Source of the DNA: Blastocatellia bacterium
GTDB lineage: Bacteria; Acidobacteriota; Blastocatellia; Pyrinomonadales; Pyrinomonadaceae
Length of the DNA stretch: 61,251 nt
Direction of reading: 5' to 3'
Assembly: GCA_016789145.1 (NCBI GenBank)
Contig: JAEUQI010000006.1
Coordinates: 1-61,251 of the forward strand
In this document: positions 1 to 8,288 of the stretch, in pieces
Layout: each line of letters begins with the position of its first letter
Position numbering within the stretch: position 1 is the stretch's first letter
Notes under the pieces: generated by a model
The model's input: the letters and a program-made list of their open reading frames with translations, nothing else
What the model was told of the DNA's origin: nothing
The model's database searches: none
Translations under genes and position numbers: made by a program

Positions 1-57
1 ATCCAGCAGTTCGGCACGACAGGCGACCTGCCGCTACCGAATGCATATGTGCGTTGA
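1..57 (+). CDS. C-terminal end of a secreted repeat protein (partial)
   Basis: The first reading frame is open from the window edge to a TGA at 55-57 and encodes 18 residues ending QFGTTGDLPLPNAYVR. This looks like the last repeat of the VCBS-like or FG-GAP-like secreted proteins common in Acidobacteriota, whose repeats contain a QFG..GD.P.P element. The rest of the gene lies outside the window, so the family assignment rests on one short motif and is tentative. It is followed by a very strong palindrome at 115-156 that would suit transcription termination. Confidence 0.5.
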   Translation: MQQFGTTGDLPLPNAYVR

Positions 58-114
58 ACTGATAATGGAAAACGGAAAACTGAGAACCTAAGAAAGGAAA
101 CACTCCTGGTTATC

Positions 115-156
115 AGACAGTAAGGAAGGGGGCGATCGCCCCCTTCCTTACTGTCT
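115..156. terminator. Perfect 42-bp palindrome, probable bidirectional terminator
   Basis: Positions 115-135 and 136-156 are exact reverse complements with no loop, giving a 21-bp arm that starts AGACAGTAAGG. The centre contains the octamer GCGATCGC. It lies between the 3' end of the plus-strand gene ending at 57 and the 3' end of the minus-strand S46 peptidase, so a bidirectional terminator is the simplest reading. There is no long T tract on either side. A dispersed palindromic repeat is the alternative. Confidence 0.6.
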
Positions 157-250
157 CTAGCTGAGGTGTCTGAGTGCACTTTGGCCTGAGAAGCTCTAAC
201 ACAAAGAATTTCCCGCTAAGACCGCTGAGAAACACGCAAAGATCGCGAAG

Positions 251-286
251 AAAAAAGCCGCAGTATCCGGAGCGGATCTGCGGCTT
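251..286 (-). terminator. Rho-independent terminator of the S46 peptidase gene
   Basis: AAGCCGCAG (255-263) pairs with CTGCGGCTT (278-286), with an inner ATCCG/CGGAT stem. On the minus strand the hairpin is followed by a T run (the A run at 251-256). It lies just downstream of the peptidase stop codon at 305. Confidence 0.85.
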
Positions 287-304
287 GAACTAAACGTTTG
301 TCGC

Positions 305-2365
305 TTATTTACTTACAAGTTCATCAGCGAGCCAGTTAGCGTCGTAGACCTTTCGCAGAGCTTCGAGAATTCCTGCTGTGTGAACGCCGACGGCACGGGA
401 ACCTTCGTTTTCGTCGATATACCAGTAGCGATTTGATAGCTTTTGATTGTTCGAGTCAAAGTTGAGGCCGACGATCTCGCCGTTACGATTAATGACCGGC
501 GAACCCGAATTCCCGCCAATCGTGTCGGCAGAATAAACGAAATTCAGAGGCGTTGAAAGATCGATCTTGTCCTTGCGGCTCACAAGCGATTCGGGCAGGT
601 CAAATGGATGCTTGCCATTGAAGCTCAACCATCGATCATAAAGTCCGTAGAACGTCGTTTTGTAGGGCACAAGCGTGGTGTCCTCTTCATAACCGTGAAC
701 CTTGCCATATTCGATCCGGAGCTGAGAGTTTGCGTCCGGAGGCATCGTTTTGCCATAGACAGCAAAGCGAGCCTGGGCGATCTTAGTGCCGTTTGCAGTA
801 TCGACGTTGGTAATGTTGGTCTCATTCCAAGCACGCAGTTCGCGGACGATCGGCTCGATGCGTCGAGCCAGCGTCACCATCGGATCGGTCGAGCTATCGA
901 CCGCTGAAGCAGGTCCATCGACCATAGCTTTGCGAGCCGCAGGGTCTTTGAGCGTAGTTTCACGGATCGCGCGTTTTACGACTTCGGATGCTTCGGCGTC
1001 GCCGAGTGCGGCTTTGATGAACGGGTCATTATTGCCGAGAATTCGTCTCGCGTCTTCGAGCCACGCAGTCAACGTCGCCTCTTCGAGGTCAAGATTGATC
1101 GTCGCCGGAGCCATAATGCCGGACTTGAATGCGCCGAGACGCGTTTCGCGAAATTCCGGAAATCGGCCGTCGCTGTGTTTGGCAACTTCCTTGTGATACG
1201 TGACGATCTGCAGTGCGATCGACGCCAGGCGTGATGCCGCTACATTCGAATACGCGATGCGATTGGCCATTTTTGGCAGCTTGTCGTACGCGGTTGCGAT
1301 GTTAGTCCATGCCGGAGCGTAGAGTTTGTCTAGTTCCGGTTTTGCCTTGAGCTTATCTCGAAGCTCGTTTTCCTCGGCAACTTTCTTTGCGAAATTTCGA
1401 GGATTCATCAAGCCGTCTTGCTGGCCTTCGAGACGTTTGAGCGAGTTTGCGAACGAGCGCATTCCCGGATTTGCCTGACGAAGCTGCTCGGCACCGAGCT
1501 TGGAATAATTTTCGAGAGCCTTGCGGCGAAGTTCCCAAACTTGCTTTTGCAACGGATTACCGACATCGCGCTGATATGCGAGTTGGGCAACCGTTAGCAA
1601 TCGAGCGGTCGAGCCGGGATAACCTGAAACCAAGATGAATTCGCCATCCTGAGCACCTTTAGCCGACCATTTGAAGTAGTTTGGCGTCGAGGCAGGCTTG
1701 TCGTTCTCATAGGCACGCAGGAATGTGTAATCGAGATCGTGCCGCGGATAGACGAAATTATCGTAGTCACCGCCGAAGAATGCCGCCTGTTCCTCGGGAG
1801 CCTGCACGAGTCGGATATCGCTGTAAACCTTGAAGCGATACAGCCAGTATTCGCCGCCGCTGTAGAACGAGATAACGTTGCAGCGAAGTTTGGTCGTCTC
1901 TACACAATCTTTTTCGATGGCGGCGATCTCGTTGATCCGATTGTTCGCCGCGACGGCATCGTCCGGAGCGGTCTTTTCGACATTACGAATTCGTTCGGTG
2001 ACGTTGTCGTAAGAAAACAGTACAGACGCTTCGCCGTTCGGCACCTTCAATTCTTCGTATAGAGTTTTCGCTGTAAAGCCTGTTTTCATCAAGTCTCGTT
2101 CTTTTGTAGAAAGTCGTTCAATAAATGCAGAAGCGACGTGATGATTGGTCACGATCAAACCGTTCGGCGAAACAAATCCGGCCGAGGCATTGTTAACCTT
2201 CGGGCTGGCAAGCCGTACGTTATCGAGCCAAGCCTGAGACGGCTCGAAGTTGTAACGTTCTTTCCACTGCTTGAGCGGCGGATTATCGAACGTCCACATG
2301 CCTTCGTCGGCAAATATCGGTGAGATGAATGTTAGAACGAGAAAAAGGGCAAGATATCGCTTCAT
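305..2365 (-). CDS. S46 family dipeptidyl-peptidase (DPP7/DPP11-like)
   Basis: A secreted serine peptidase that removes dipeptides from the N-terminus of peptides in the periplasm. The 686-residue length is typical of family S46. Residues 1-19 form a signal peptide ending in FA. The catalytic histidine motif TNHH is at about 73-76, the aspartate lies in the YPRHDLDYTF segment near 210, and the nucleophile is in GGNSGSP with serine at about 620. In Porphyromonas gingivalis enzymes the residue after the later FD motif decides specificity (Arg in DPP11, Gly in DPP7). Here the local sequence is GLNFDSNN, so a serine sits there, which argues against acidic P1 specificity. The gene starts 9 nt after the aminotransferase stop, so the two are probably cotranscribed, and a strong terminator follows. 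The family is secure; the substrate preference is inferred. Confidence 0.93.
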   Translation of the reverse strand: MKRYLALFLVLTFISPIFADEGMWTFDNPPLKQWKERYNFEPSQAWLDNVRLASPKVNNASAGFVSPNGLIVTNHHVASAFIERLSTKERDLMKTGFTAKTLYEELKVPNGEASVLFSYDNVTERIRNVEKTAPDDAVAANNRINEIAAIEKDCVETTKLRCNVISFYSGGEYWLYRFKVYSDIRLVQAPEEQAAFFGGDYDNFVYPRHDLDYTFLRAYENDKPASTPNYFKWSAKGAQDGEFILVSGYPGSTARLLTVAQLAYQRDVGNPLQKQVWELRRKALENYSKLGAEQLRQANPGMRSFANSLKRLEGQQDGLMNPRNFAKKVAEENELRDKLKAKPELDKLYAPAWTNIATAYDKLPKMANRIAYSNVAASRLASIALQIVTYHKEVAKHSDGRFPEFRETRLGAFKSGIMAPATINLDLEEATLTAWLEDARRILGNNDPFIKAALGDAEASEVVKRAIRETTLKDPAARKAMVDGPASAVDSSTDPMVTLARRIEPIVRELRAWNETNITNVDTANGTKIAQARFAVYGKTMPPDANSQLRIEYGKVHGYEEDTTLVPYKTTFYGLYDRWLSFNGKHPFDLPESLVSRKDKIDLSTPLNFVYSADTIGGNSGSPVINRNGEIVGLNFDSNNQKLSNRYWYIDENEGSRAVGVHTAGILEALRKVYDANWLADELVSK

Positions 2366-2374
2366 AAAACTCCG

Positions 2375-3535
2375 TTATTTCAAAACTCTTTGTAATTTCT
2401 CCATTGCACCACTGAGAATGTCGTCTTCGCGGGCGATGCAGATTCGGACGTGTGCGTCCCAGGTGTCGCTGTCGGCGAATGCTGAGCCCGGCGTCATTCC
2501 GACTCCGGCATCACGCATCAGCATTTCGTTGAATGCAATGGCGTCGGTCCAGTTTTCGGGAATTCGCGCCCAAATGTAGAACGCCGAACCCGAGTTATAG
2601 ATGTCGAAACCGAGGTCAACGAGGCCCGCGGAAAACGTCCGTCGCTTATCGTCAAATTTGTCTCTCAGCCGTGTGTAATACGTGTCGTCTGACATCAGAA
2701 CCTTAGAGAGAGCTGACTGCAGCGGAGTTGCAGGGCAAACGTAGATGACGTTCGCGGCGTTGTTGATCTTTTGGACAAGTTCGCCCTTGCCATAGGCGTA
2801 GCCTAGACGCCAACCGGAGATATTCCACGATTTCGAGAACGAATTGACAGTGATCGTGCGTTCCCACATATCGGGCAAACTCGCGATCGGCGTGTGCGGA
2901 TTCTCGCCCGTGACGTAGTGCTCATAAACTTCGTCTGAGACGACCATCAGGTCTAGTTCCTTTGCGACATCGGCGACGGCTTCGAGTTCGGTCTGAGACA
3001 TCACCTTACCGCTCGGATTTGCTGGTGAACAGACAATGATCGTGTGCAAAGGGAACTCGCTGCGGTACTTGAGCGTTCGGCAATGGGCAAGCAAGGCGTC
3101 TTTCTCGAAGGTCAAATTCTCATCAAGTTCAAACGCCTCGGTCTTTGCACCGAATTCCTCGAGAATTCGCCTGTGATACGGATAGTATGGCTCGAAGACG
3201 AGTGCCGACTTACCGCGAAGAAAGCTCTGAGCAATTCCAATCAACGCACCTGTGCCGCCATTGGTCACCATTACTTCGAACGGCCGGGCGTCGACATCAA
3301 CGCTGATGTTGTTGTACTTTGCGATCTTAGCCGCGACCGCTTGGCGCAGGCTTTCCTGGCCTTCGCTGCCACCGTAATGGTTTTGGCTCGCTGCTATGAT
3401 CTCAGCCGCCTCGCGTGCCAACTCCGGATCGATCGGCAACTCAGATTGCCCTTGAACAAGATTCCCACTAGGCGGCACAATGCGCGTGATAGCGCGAATA
3501 TCGGGCTTTACTTTCTTCAATAATGGTTCGCTCAT
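2375..3535 (-). CDS. PLP-dependent aminotransferase, class I/II
   Basis: A 386-residue fold-type I aminotransferase of the AspC/AlaT type, cytoplasmic. Visible landmarks are the cofactor-binding TNGGTGAL segment (about 91-98), NPSGK with Asn173, the SDEVYE motif with Asp201 and Tyr204, the Schiff-base lysine in SFSKSWNISGWRLGY (about Lys235) and Arg243. The amino-acid substrate cannot be read from sequence alone. It is the first gene of a probable two-gene unit with the S46 peptidase 9 nt downstream, which may link periplasmic dipeptide release to amino-acid catabolism. It is divergent from the secreted gene at 3725 across a 189-bp AT-rich region. Confidence 0.92.
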   Translation of the reverse strand: MSEPLLKKVKPDIRAITRIVPPSGNLVQGQSELPIDPELAREAAEIIAASQNHYGGSEGQESLRQAVAAKIAKYNNISVDVDARPFEVMVTNGGTGALIGIAQSFLRGKSALVFEPYYPYHRRILEEFGAKTEAFELDENLTFEKDALLAHCRTLKYRSEFPLHTIIVCSPANPSGKVMSQTELEAVADVAKELDLMVVSDEVYEHYVTGENPHTPIASLPDMWERTITVNSFSKSWNISGWRLGYAYGKGELVQKINNAANVIYVCPATPLQSALSKVLMSDDTYYTRLRDKFDDKRRTFSAGLVDLGFDIYNSGSAFYIWARIPENWTDAIAFNEMLMRDAGVGMTPGSAFADSDTWDAHVRICIAREDDILSGAMEKLQRVLK

Positions 3536-3724
3536 AAAAAGTTAGATTATCAGCTTTTTAGGGGAGACGCTAGAAGTGGGCTTCAAGCGGAAGTCGAGAC
3601 TTTCCTCAGTTCATCAACGAAAGATGCTTGGTATACAAGTAGTATTGCTAATAGTTAGAATCATATGGTCTAATCTAGAGAATACTAAAAACACACGCAC
3701 TTTTTCGTCCTGAGGAGTATCGAA

Positions 3725-4963
3725 ATGAACAAATTAACGCTCTTATTCATGATCGCCGTCGTAACGTTATTGAGTTCGGGTGCTTTGCTCGGACAGGGAT
3801 GGGAAAGTGAATCACCGAGTTTTCCGAGCTACAACGCCCTGTTGCGTCGCTATAAGGCGGCTAAGAAGGAAATTGACTCGGGAAATGTCGGCGACGCTCG
3901 TCGCGGCGTGATACTGAACGAACTGCGGACCGTTCGAACGAGGGCTTCAGCGTTGAGAGCAAATCAGCAGTCAACTCCAAATGGTAATCAGGAGCTGATC
4001 GCGCGATACAACTATTTCATCGACGCTTTGAATCGGGAGATCACAATTCTCGAGGTCGCCGGGTCGCCAACTTCTCTTCGTTTGTTTAAGGGCAAAACCG
4101 CGTATTCTTCCTCCGAGGAAGTAACTGTCCTGTACAAGGTTCAGCCAAATATGCGCGGAAAGGTTTGGGTCGCTTTGATGCGTGCAGACGAGCCACGTCG
4201 GGACCTCGCCTATACAAATTCCCCCGTCGATCTTTCCCGGTTTTTGCCTAAGATCCTTGACAGCAGAGCAGATGGAACATTCAAATACACGGCGCCATCC
4301 GCTCATGGCGATTATGAGATCAGAATGTTTGAAAAGGATCGAGGTCAATTGCTGGCTCAGGTTGCATTTCGCGTGCAGTTGTCCTTTCTCGATGAACTAA
4401 GATCTTGGCGTCGGGAGATAGGAAATGCGTTCATCCAACTTGATCTGAAGTACGGTTTCAACAAGATCGCAGCAAGCTACGTTAAGGCGTTTGAAGCCGC
4501 CGGCGCAAATGATTTCAAGGGATATTCCAGGGATTGGTCGCCCTCATTTTGGGCCTCTCATTTAAGCAAGGATGGTCGCAATGCAACGTCCGTGTTTTAC
4601 CTAAATCCGCTAGATAAAATTGACGAGTCGATCAGAAATATAGGAACTTTCCGCAAAAGCTACACGAGTGCCGAGGTCGAGCATTATCGTAATGGAATGA
4701 GCCGATGGCGAGCAACCTATTTTCGGATCCCGGAGTTTTTCGACAGACTTATTGCGATCGAGGCCGAAAAGAATCGTGATCTAAAGGAGACTGGAATCAG
4801 AAACGCAAATCTGCGAGGTGATGCACTGGAAAACGCTGAAAAGCAGGCCGCCCGACGATCTGACGATCGAATGTCGAGGCGTTCGGCTATCATCGCTGAG
4901 ATCAATCAATTTAAGAAGGAGCCGATCTTCGCATTTGCCGCAGGAAGTTCTAATCCTCGATAA
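3725..4963 (+). CDS. Secreted protein of unknown function
   Basis: A 412-residue protein not recognised as any family. Residues 1-23 are a clear signal peptide (hydrophobic core, then GALLGQ). Residues about 30-110 are charged and helical. Residues about 115-225 are beta-rich (SLRLFKGKTAYSSSEEVTVLYKV and following) and resemble an immunoglobulin-like or intermediate-filament-tail style sandwich. The rest is helical and strongly basic near the C-terminus. A GAGGAG ribosome-binding site lies 9 nt upstream of the ATG, so the start is well supported. It converges on the DNA glycosylase gene with only 2 nt between the stop codons. Periplasmic or surface location is inferred from the signal peptide. 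Confidence 0.75.
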   Translation: MNKLTLLFMIAVVTLLSSGALLGQGWESESPSFPSYNALLRRYKAAKKEIDSGNVGDARRGVILNELRTVRTRASALRANQQSTPNGNQELIARYNYFIDALNREITILEVAGSPTSLRLFKGKTAYSSSEEVTVLYKVQPNMRGKVWVALMRADEPRRDLAYTNSPVDLSRFLPKILDSRADGTFKYTAPSAHGDYEIRMFEKDRGQLLAQVAFRVQLSFLDELRSWRREIGNAFIQLDLKYGFNKIAASYVKAFEAAGANDFKGYSRDWSPSFWASHLSKDGRNATSVFYLNPLDKIDESIRNIGTFRKSYTSAEVEHYRNGMSRWRATYFRIPEFFDRLIAIEAEKNRDLKETGIRNANLRGDALENAEKQAARRSDDRMSRRSAIIAEINQFKKEPIFAFAAGSSNPR

Positions 4964-4965
4964 AG

Positions 4966-5577
4966 CTACATCTCCTTTCGCGGGCGGCTGACGAAATTAT
5001 TCTTACCTATCCAAAATCGGTAAGGTAAGTCTGAGTCCTCGCCCGCGTAGTCGATGCCGATGCGTTTACCGACTGCAATTTCCGTGGCTTTTAACGACCG
5101 AAAGTTCTCGATCCAAATGCGGTCGCCTCGAAAGTTTTCATTGTTGAACGATCGATCGATTGCGAGTGCGATGCAGAGCTTTCCGGGGCCAGAGGCTAAG
5201 TCACGGTCGCGTTTGCGGCCGCGTCTTTCTCGCATTAGCTCAATGCCTTCGATCGGTTCAACTGCTCGGATCAGCACGACGTGCGGCCGCTCGGCCGGGC
5301 CAGTCACGACGTTTAGCTGATGGTACATACCATAAATAAAAAACACGTAGGCGTGGCCGCCTAGACCGTAGGTCACTTCATTTCTTGCGGTTCTTCGACC
5401 GCCAAACGAATGAGCGGCTCGGTCGCCAATGCCCAAATATGCTTCGGTCTCGACGATCATACCTGAGACTCGGCGCCCGTCGGCATCGGGCACGACGAGC
5501 AGTTTTCCAAGCAGTTCGCGGGCTATCGTGACAGTGTCTTTGGGAATGTAGAATGATCTTGGAAGCTTCATAAGCAA
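4966..5577 (-). CDS. 3-methyladenine DNA glycosylase (AAG/MPG family)
   Basis: A base-excision repair enzyme that removes alkylated purines such as 3-methyladenine from DNA. The 203-residue length is normal for the bacterial Mpg/AAG family. Motifs seen in order are ARELLGKLLVV near residue 21, the catalytic segment VETEAYLG followed by DRAAHSFGG, AYVFFIYGMYHQLNVV, the PHVVLIRAVEP strand and LASGPGKLC. It is single-copy and monocistronic here, convergent with the secreted gene to its left and divergent from the DsbA-like gene at 5631. Confidence 0.93.
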   Translation of the reverse strand: MLMKLPRSFYIPKDTVTIARELLGKLLVVPDADGRRVSGMIVETEAYLGIGDRAAHSFGGRRTARNEVTYGLGGHAYVFFIYGMYHQLNVVTGPAERPHVVLIRAVEPIEGIELMRERRGRKRDRDLASGPGKLCIALAIDRSFNNENFRGDRIWIENFRSLKATEIAVGKRIGIDYAGEDSDLPYRFWIGKNNFVSRPRKEM

Positions 5578-5630
5578 CGTTTGGTGTTCGGTGCGACTCG
5601 AACTTCTGTTAACATTTCTAGGCGCATTAT

Positions 5631-6956
5631 ATGAGATCTATTGCAGTAATTTGTATCACGTTCTTGTTTTCAGCGTTGATGTTTGCCCAGAAGCCCGATC
5701 AGGTTTTGGCAACAGCGACGGGACAAACTATCAAGCTCGCAAACCTCTCGCCCGAAGTTCAAACTGCGGTCAATAACCTAGCCGAGAGCATTGCGAAACA
5801 ACGAAAGGACCTTTTGGAGCAGTATGTTTACCAGTCCGTGATCGAGCTCGAGGCGGCATCGCAGAAGCTTTCGGTCGGTCAGTACATCGTGTCGGTCAAA
5901 AAAAAGGTTCCGGACCCGAAAGAGGCCGATATCAAAGCTGTTTACGATGAGAATCTCGATAAACTCGGCGGAATGACCTTCGCTCAGGCTCGTCCGCGGA
6001 TCGTCACGTTTCTTCGTAGTGAGCCCGAAAGCAAGGCGATCGAAGAAATGTATAAAGCTCTGCGCACTAAGTACAAGGTTACAGTTGGCAAAGATATAAA
6101 TCTAAGCACGGCGCTTCCCACAGACGTGGTCGTCACCATAAACGGCAAGGGCGTGACGAGCAAAGAGTTCGAAGATTTCGCAAGCTTACCGCTTTACGAG
6201 CTTCGGGCCGAGCTTGCCGATGTGGTTATAGAAGACATTCAGAACGCGTTGATGGACGCGCTGATCGCGGTAGAGGCTAGATCGCGAGACTTACAGACGT
6301 CCGACCTTATAGCCCAAGAAGTTACGAATAAGATGAAGGATTTCTCCGACGAGGAGAAGTTCGTGCTCGAGGACGCTTTCATGAAACGCCTGTTCGCGAA
6401 ATACCAGGCGAAGATCCTCTATACTGCTCCTCAACCGCTCGTTTTACAGATCTCGGCTGATGACGACCCGTCGCTCGGGCCCGCTACGGCTCCGGTCACT
6501 ATCATTATGTTCAGTGACTTTCAATGCTCAGCCTGTGCCGCTACGCATCCGGCGTTGAAACGTGCGATGTCAGAACACCAGGGAAAGATCAGGTTTATCG
6601 TGCGAGATTATCCTTTGGAAAGCATTCACGAGAATGGGTTCCGAGCAGCAGTTGCCGCCAATGCGGCAAACGCCCAAGGCAAATTCTTTGAGTACGTCGA
6701 GAAGTTATACGCGAATCAGGACGCATTGGATGATGTTTCGCTGAAAAAGTACGCCGCGGAGCTTGGTTTGAATGCGGCGCAGTTTGCGATAGACTTTAGT
6801 GCCGAAAAGACAGCCGCTGAGGTCCGCAAAGATATGGCAGACGGCAACAAGTACGGCATCAACTCAACACCGACGATCTATGTCAACGGCGTGAAAGTTC
6901 GCGACATTTCGTACGAAGGTTTTAAGGCCGCGATCGAACGGGCGTTGAAGAAATAG
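5631..6956 (+). CDS. Exported DsbA-like thiol oxidoreductase with N-terminal SurA-like region
   Basis: A 441-residue exported protein. Residues 1-19 are a signal peptide (VICITFLFSALMFA). Residues about 20-260 are helical and contain a short segment resembling the chaperone region of SurA/PpiC proteins (DPKEADIKAVYDENLDKLGG). Residues about 275-441 are a DsbA/thioredoxin_4 domain with the redox motif CSAC at 299-302 and the cis-proline strand STPTIYVNG. It probably acts in periplasmic disulfide exchange coupled to chaperone activity. That coupling is an inference from the domain fusion. It is the first gene of a plus-strand run; glutaminyl cyclase starts 10 nt later. Confidence 0.85.
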   Translation: MRSIAVICITFLFSALMFAQKPDQVLATATGQTIKLANLSPEVQTAVNNLAESIAKQRKDLLEQYVYQSVIELEAASQKLSVGQYIVSVKKKVPDPKEADIKAVYDENLDKLGGMTFAQARPRIVTFLRSEPESKAIEEMYKALRTKYKVTVGKDINLSTALPTDVVVTINGKGVTSKEFEDFASLPLYELRAELADVVIEDIQNALMDALIAVEARSRDLQTSDLIAQEVTNKMKDFSDEEKFVLEDAFMKRLFAKYQAKILYTAPQPLVLQISADDDPSLGPATAPVTIIMFSDFQCSACAATHPALKRAMSEHQGKIRFIVRDYPLESIHENGFRAAVAANAANAQGKFFEYVEKLYANQDALDDVSLKKYAAELGLNAAQFAIDFSAEKTAAEVRKDMADGNKYGINSTPTIYVNGVKVRDISYEGFKAAIERALKK

Positions 6957-6966
6957 GGAAAGCATT

Positions 6967-7809
6967 ATGCGTTTTTTTGTACTTATTGCGGCGATCGCAT
7001 TGGCAACGGCATGTAGTGGATCGACCGGCAATTCGACTCCGAATGTTGCTACGGGGACCCCGAAACCAGCTTCAACGCCGTTGCCGGTTAGTTCTTATGA
7101 AGTAGTGAAAGTTTATCCGCACGACGATAAAGCGTTCACACAGGGACTGTTTTTCCACGATGGATTTTTATACGAAAGCACCGGTCAATATGGAAAGTCA
7201 TCGCTTCGCAAGGTCGAGATAACTACCGGTAAAGTACTGCAAAAATGGGACTTGCCGCGAGAAGATTTTGGCGAAGGCAGCACTCTGCTCGGCGACAAGA
7301 TCTACATGGTCACCTGGCAGCAAGGCCTTGGGCGTGTGTTCAATTTGTCTGATTTCAAGTTGATCCGTGAATTTCAGTATCAGGGCGAAGGCTGGGGCCT
7401 GACCAACGACGGCACCAGTCTGATAATGTCGCAGGGAACGCACGTGCTCAAGTTCATTGATCCGAATACTTTTGTAAGCAACAAGACTCTGCCGATCATG
7501 CGTGAGGATGGCAGACCGTTGATGCAGATCAACGAACTTGAGTACGTTAAGGGAGAGATCTGGGCGAATATTTGGCATTCGGAAGACCCAAAAGTGCTGG
7601 GCAAACCAAACTATATCGCTCGCATCGATCCGGCGACCGGAAAGATCGTAGGCTGGATAGACCTTGCGAATATTTCGCCTGAAGACCAGCGACGTGATTC
7701 CGAGAATACGCTTAACGGCATAGCCTACGATGCCGCGAACGACCGCATTTTTGTAACGGGAAAAAATTGGAAAAGACTTTACGAGATCAAGCTGAAACCA
7801 GCTCAATAG
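6967..7809 (+). CDS. Glutaminyl-peptide cyclotransferase, lipoprotein
   Basis: Converts N-terminal glutamine of exported peptides or proteins to pyroglutamate. The 280-residue protein belongs to the beta-propeller glutamine cyclotransferase family (PF05096). The characteristic strands FTQGLFFHDGFLYESTGQYG, FGEGSTLLGDKIYMVTW, GEGWGLTNDG and INELEYVKGEIWANIW occur in order. A lipobox (ATAC, Cys16) after a short hydrophobic stretch predicts a lipoprotein, followed by a Ser/Thr/Pro linker. It lies 10 nt after the DsbA-like gene, and its TAG stop overlaps the GTG of guanine deaminase by one base, so these genes are translationally linked. Confidence 0.9.
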   Translation: MRFFVLIAAIALATACSGSTGNSTPNVATGTPKPASTPLPVSSYEVVKVYPHDDKAFTQGLFFHDGFLYESTGQYGKSSLRKVEITTGKVLQKWDLPREDFGEGSTLLGDKIYMVTWQQGLGRVFNLSDFKLIREFQYQGEGWGLTNDGTSLIMSQGTHVLKFIDPNTFVSNKTLPIMREDGRPLMQINELEYVKGEIWANIWHSEDPKVLGKPNYIARIDPATGKIVGWIDLANISPEDQRRDSENTLNGIAYDAANDRIFVTGKNWKRLYEIKLKPAQ

Positions 7810-8285
7810 TGAACGACACTGACAAAAGAATGATGCGGCGAGCTATAGAACTTGCCAGAAACGGAATGGATTCCGGCGACGGAGGGCCGTTCGGTTGTGT
7901 TATTGCACGCGGCGGCGAGATCATCGCGGAGGGAAACAATCGAGTTACTTCAACGAATGATCCGACAGCGCACGCTGAGGTCGTCGCTATCCGCGAGGCT
8001 TGTAAAGTATTGAATTCGTTTCAGTTAGACGGTTGCACGCTCTACACTTCGTGCGAGCCCTGCCCAATGTGCCTCGGTGCGATCTATTGGGCGCGCCCTG
8101 ACAAGGTCTATTTCGCATGTAATCGCGACGACGCTGCATTAGCTGGATTTGACGATGCTTTGATCTACGACGAACTCGCAATCCCAAATGAGCAACGTCA
8201 ACGAGCAATGATCAGTCTATTGCGTGACGAAGGCGTGGCGCTGTTCCAAGATTGGATAGCAAAGCCGGATAGGGTCGAATATTAG
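7809..8285 (+). CDS. guaD: Guanine deaminase
   Basis: Hydrolyses guanine to xanthine and ammonia, supplying the xanthine dehydrogenase encoded next door. It is a cytidine-deaminase-fold enzyme closely like Bacillus subtilis GuaD. The zinc ligands are in PTAHAEVVAIREA and TSCEPCPMCLGAIYWAR, and the C-terminus ends in EY as in GuaD, where this residue reaches a neighbouring active site. I chose the GTG at 7809 (158 residues, overlapping the previous stop as TAGTG) because it matches the usual length of about 156. A TTG at 7767 and an ATG at 7830 are in frame as alternatives. xdhA begins 3 nt after the stop. Confidence 0.92.
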   Translation: MNDTDKRMMRRAIELARNGMDSGDGGPFGCVIARGGEIIAEGNNRVTSTNDPTAHAEVVAIREACKVLNSFQLDGCTLYTSCEPCPMCLGAIYWARPDKVYFACNRDDAALAGFDDALIYDELAIPNEQRQRAMISLLRDEGVALFQDWIAKPDRVEY

Positions 8286-8288
8286 TTT

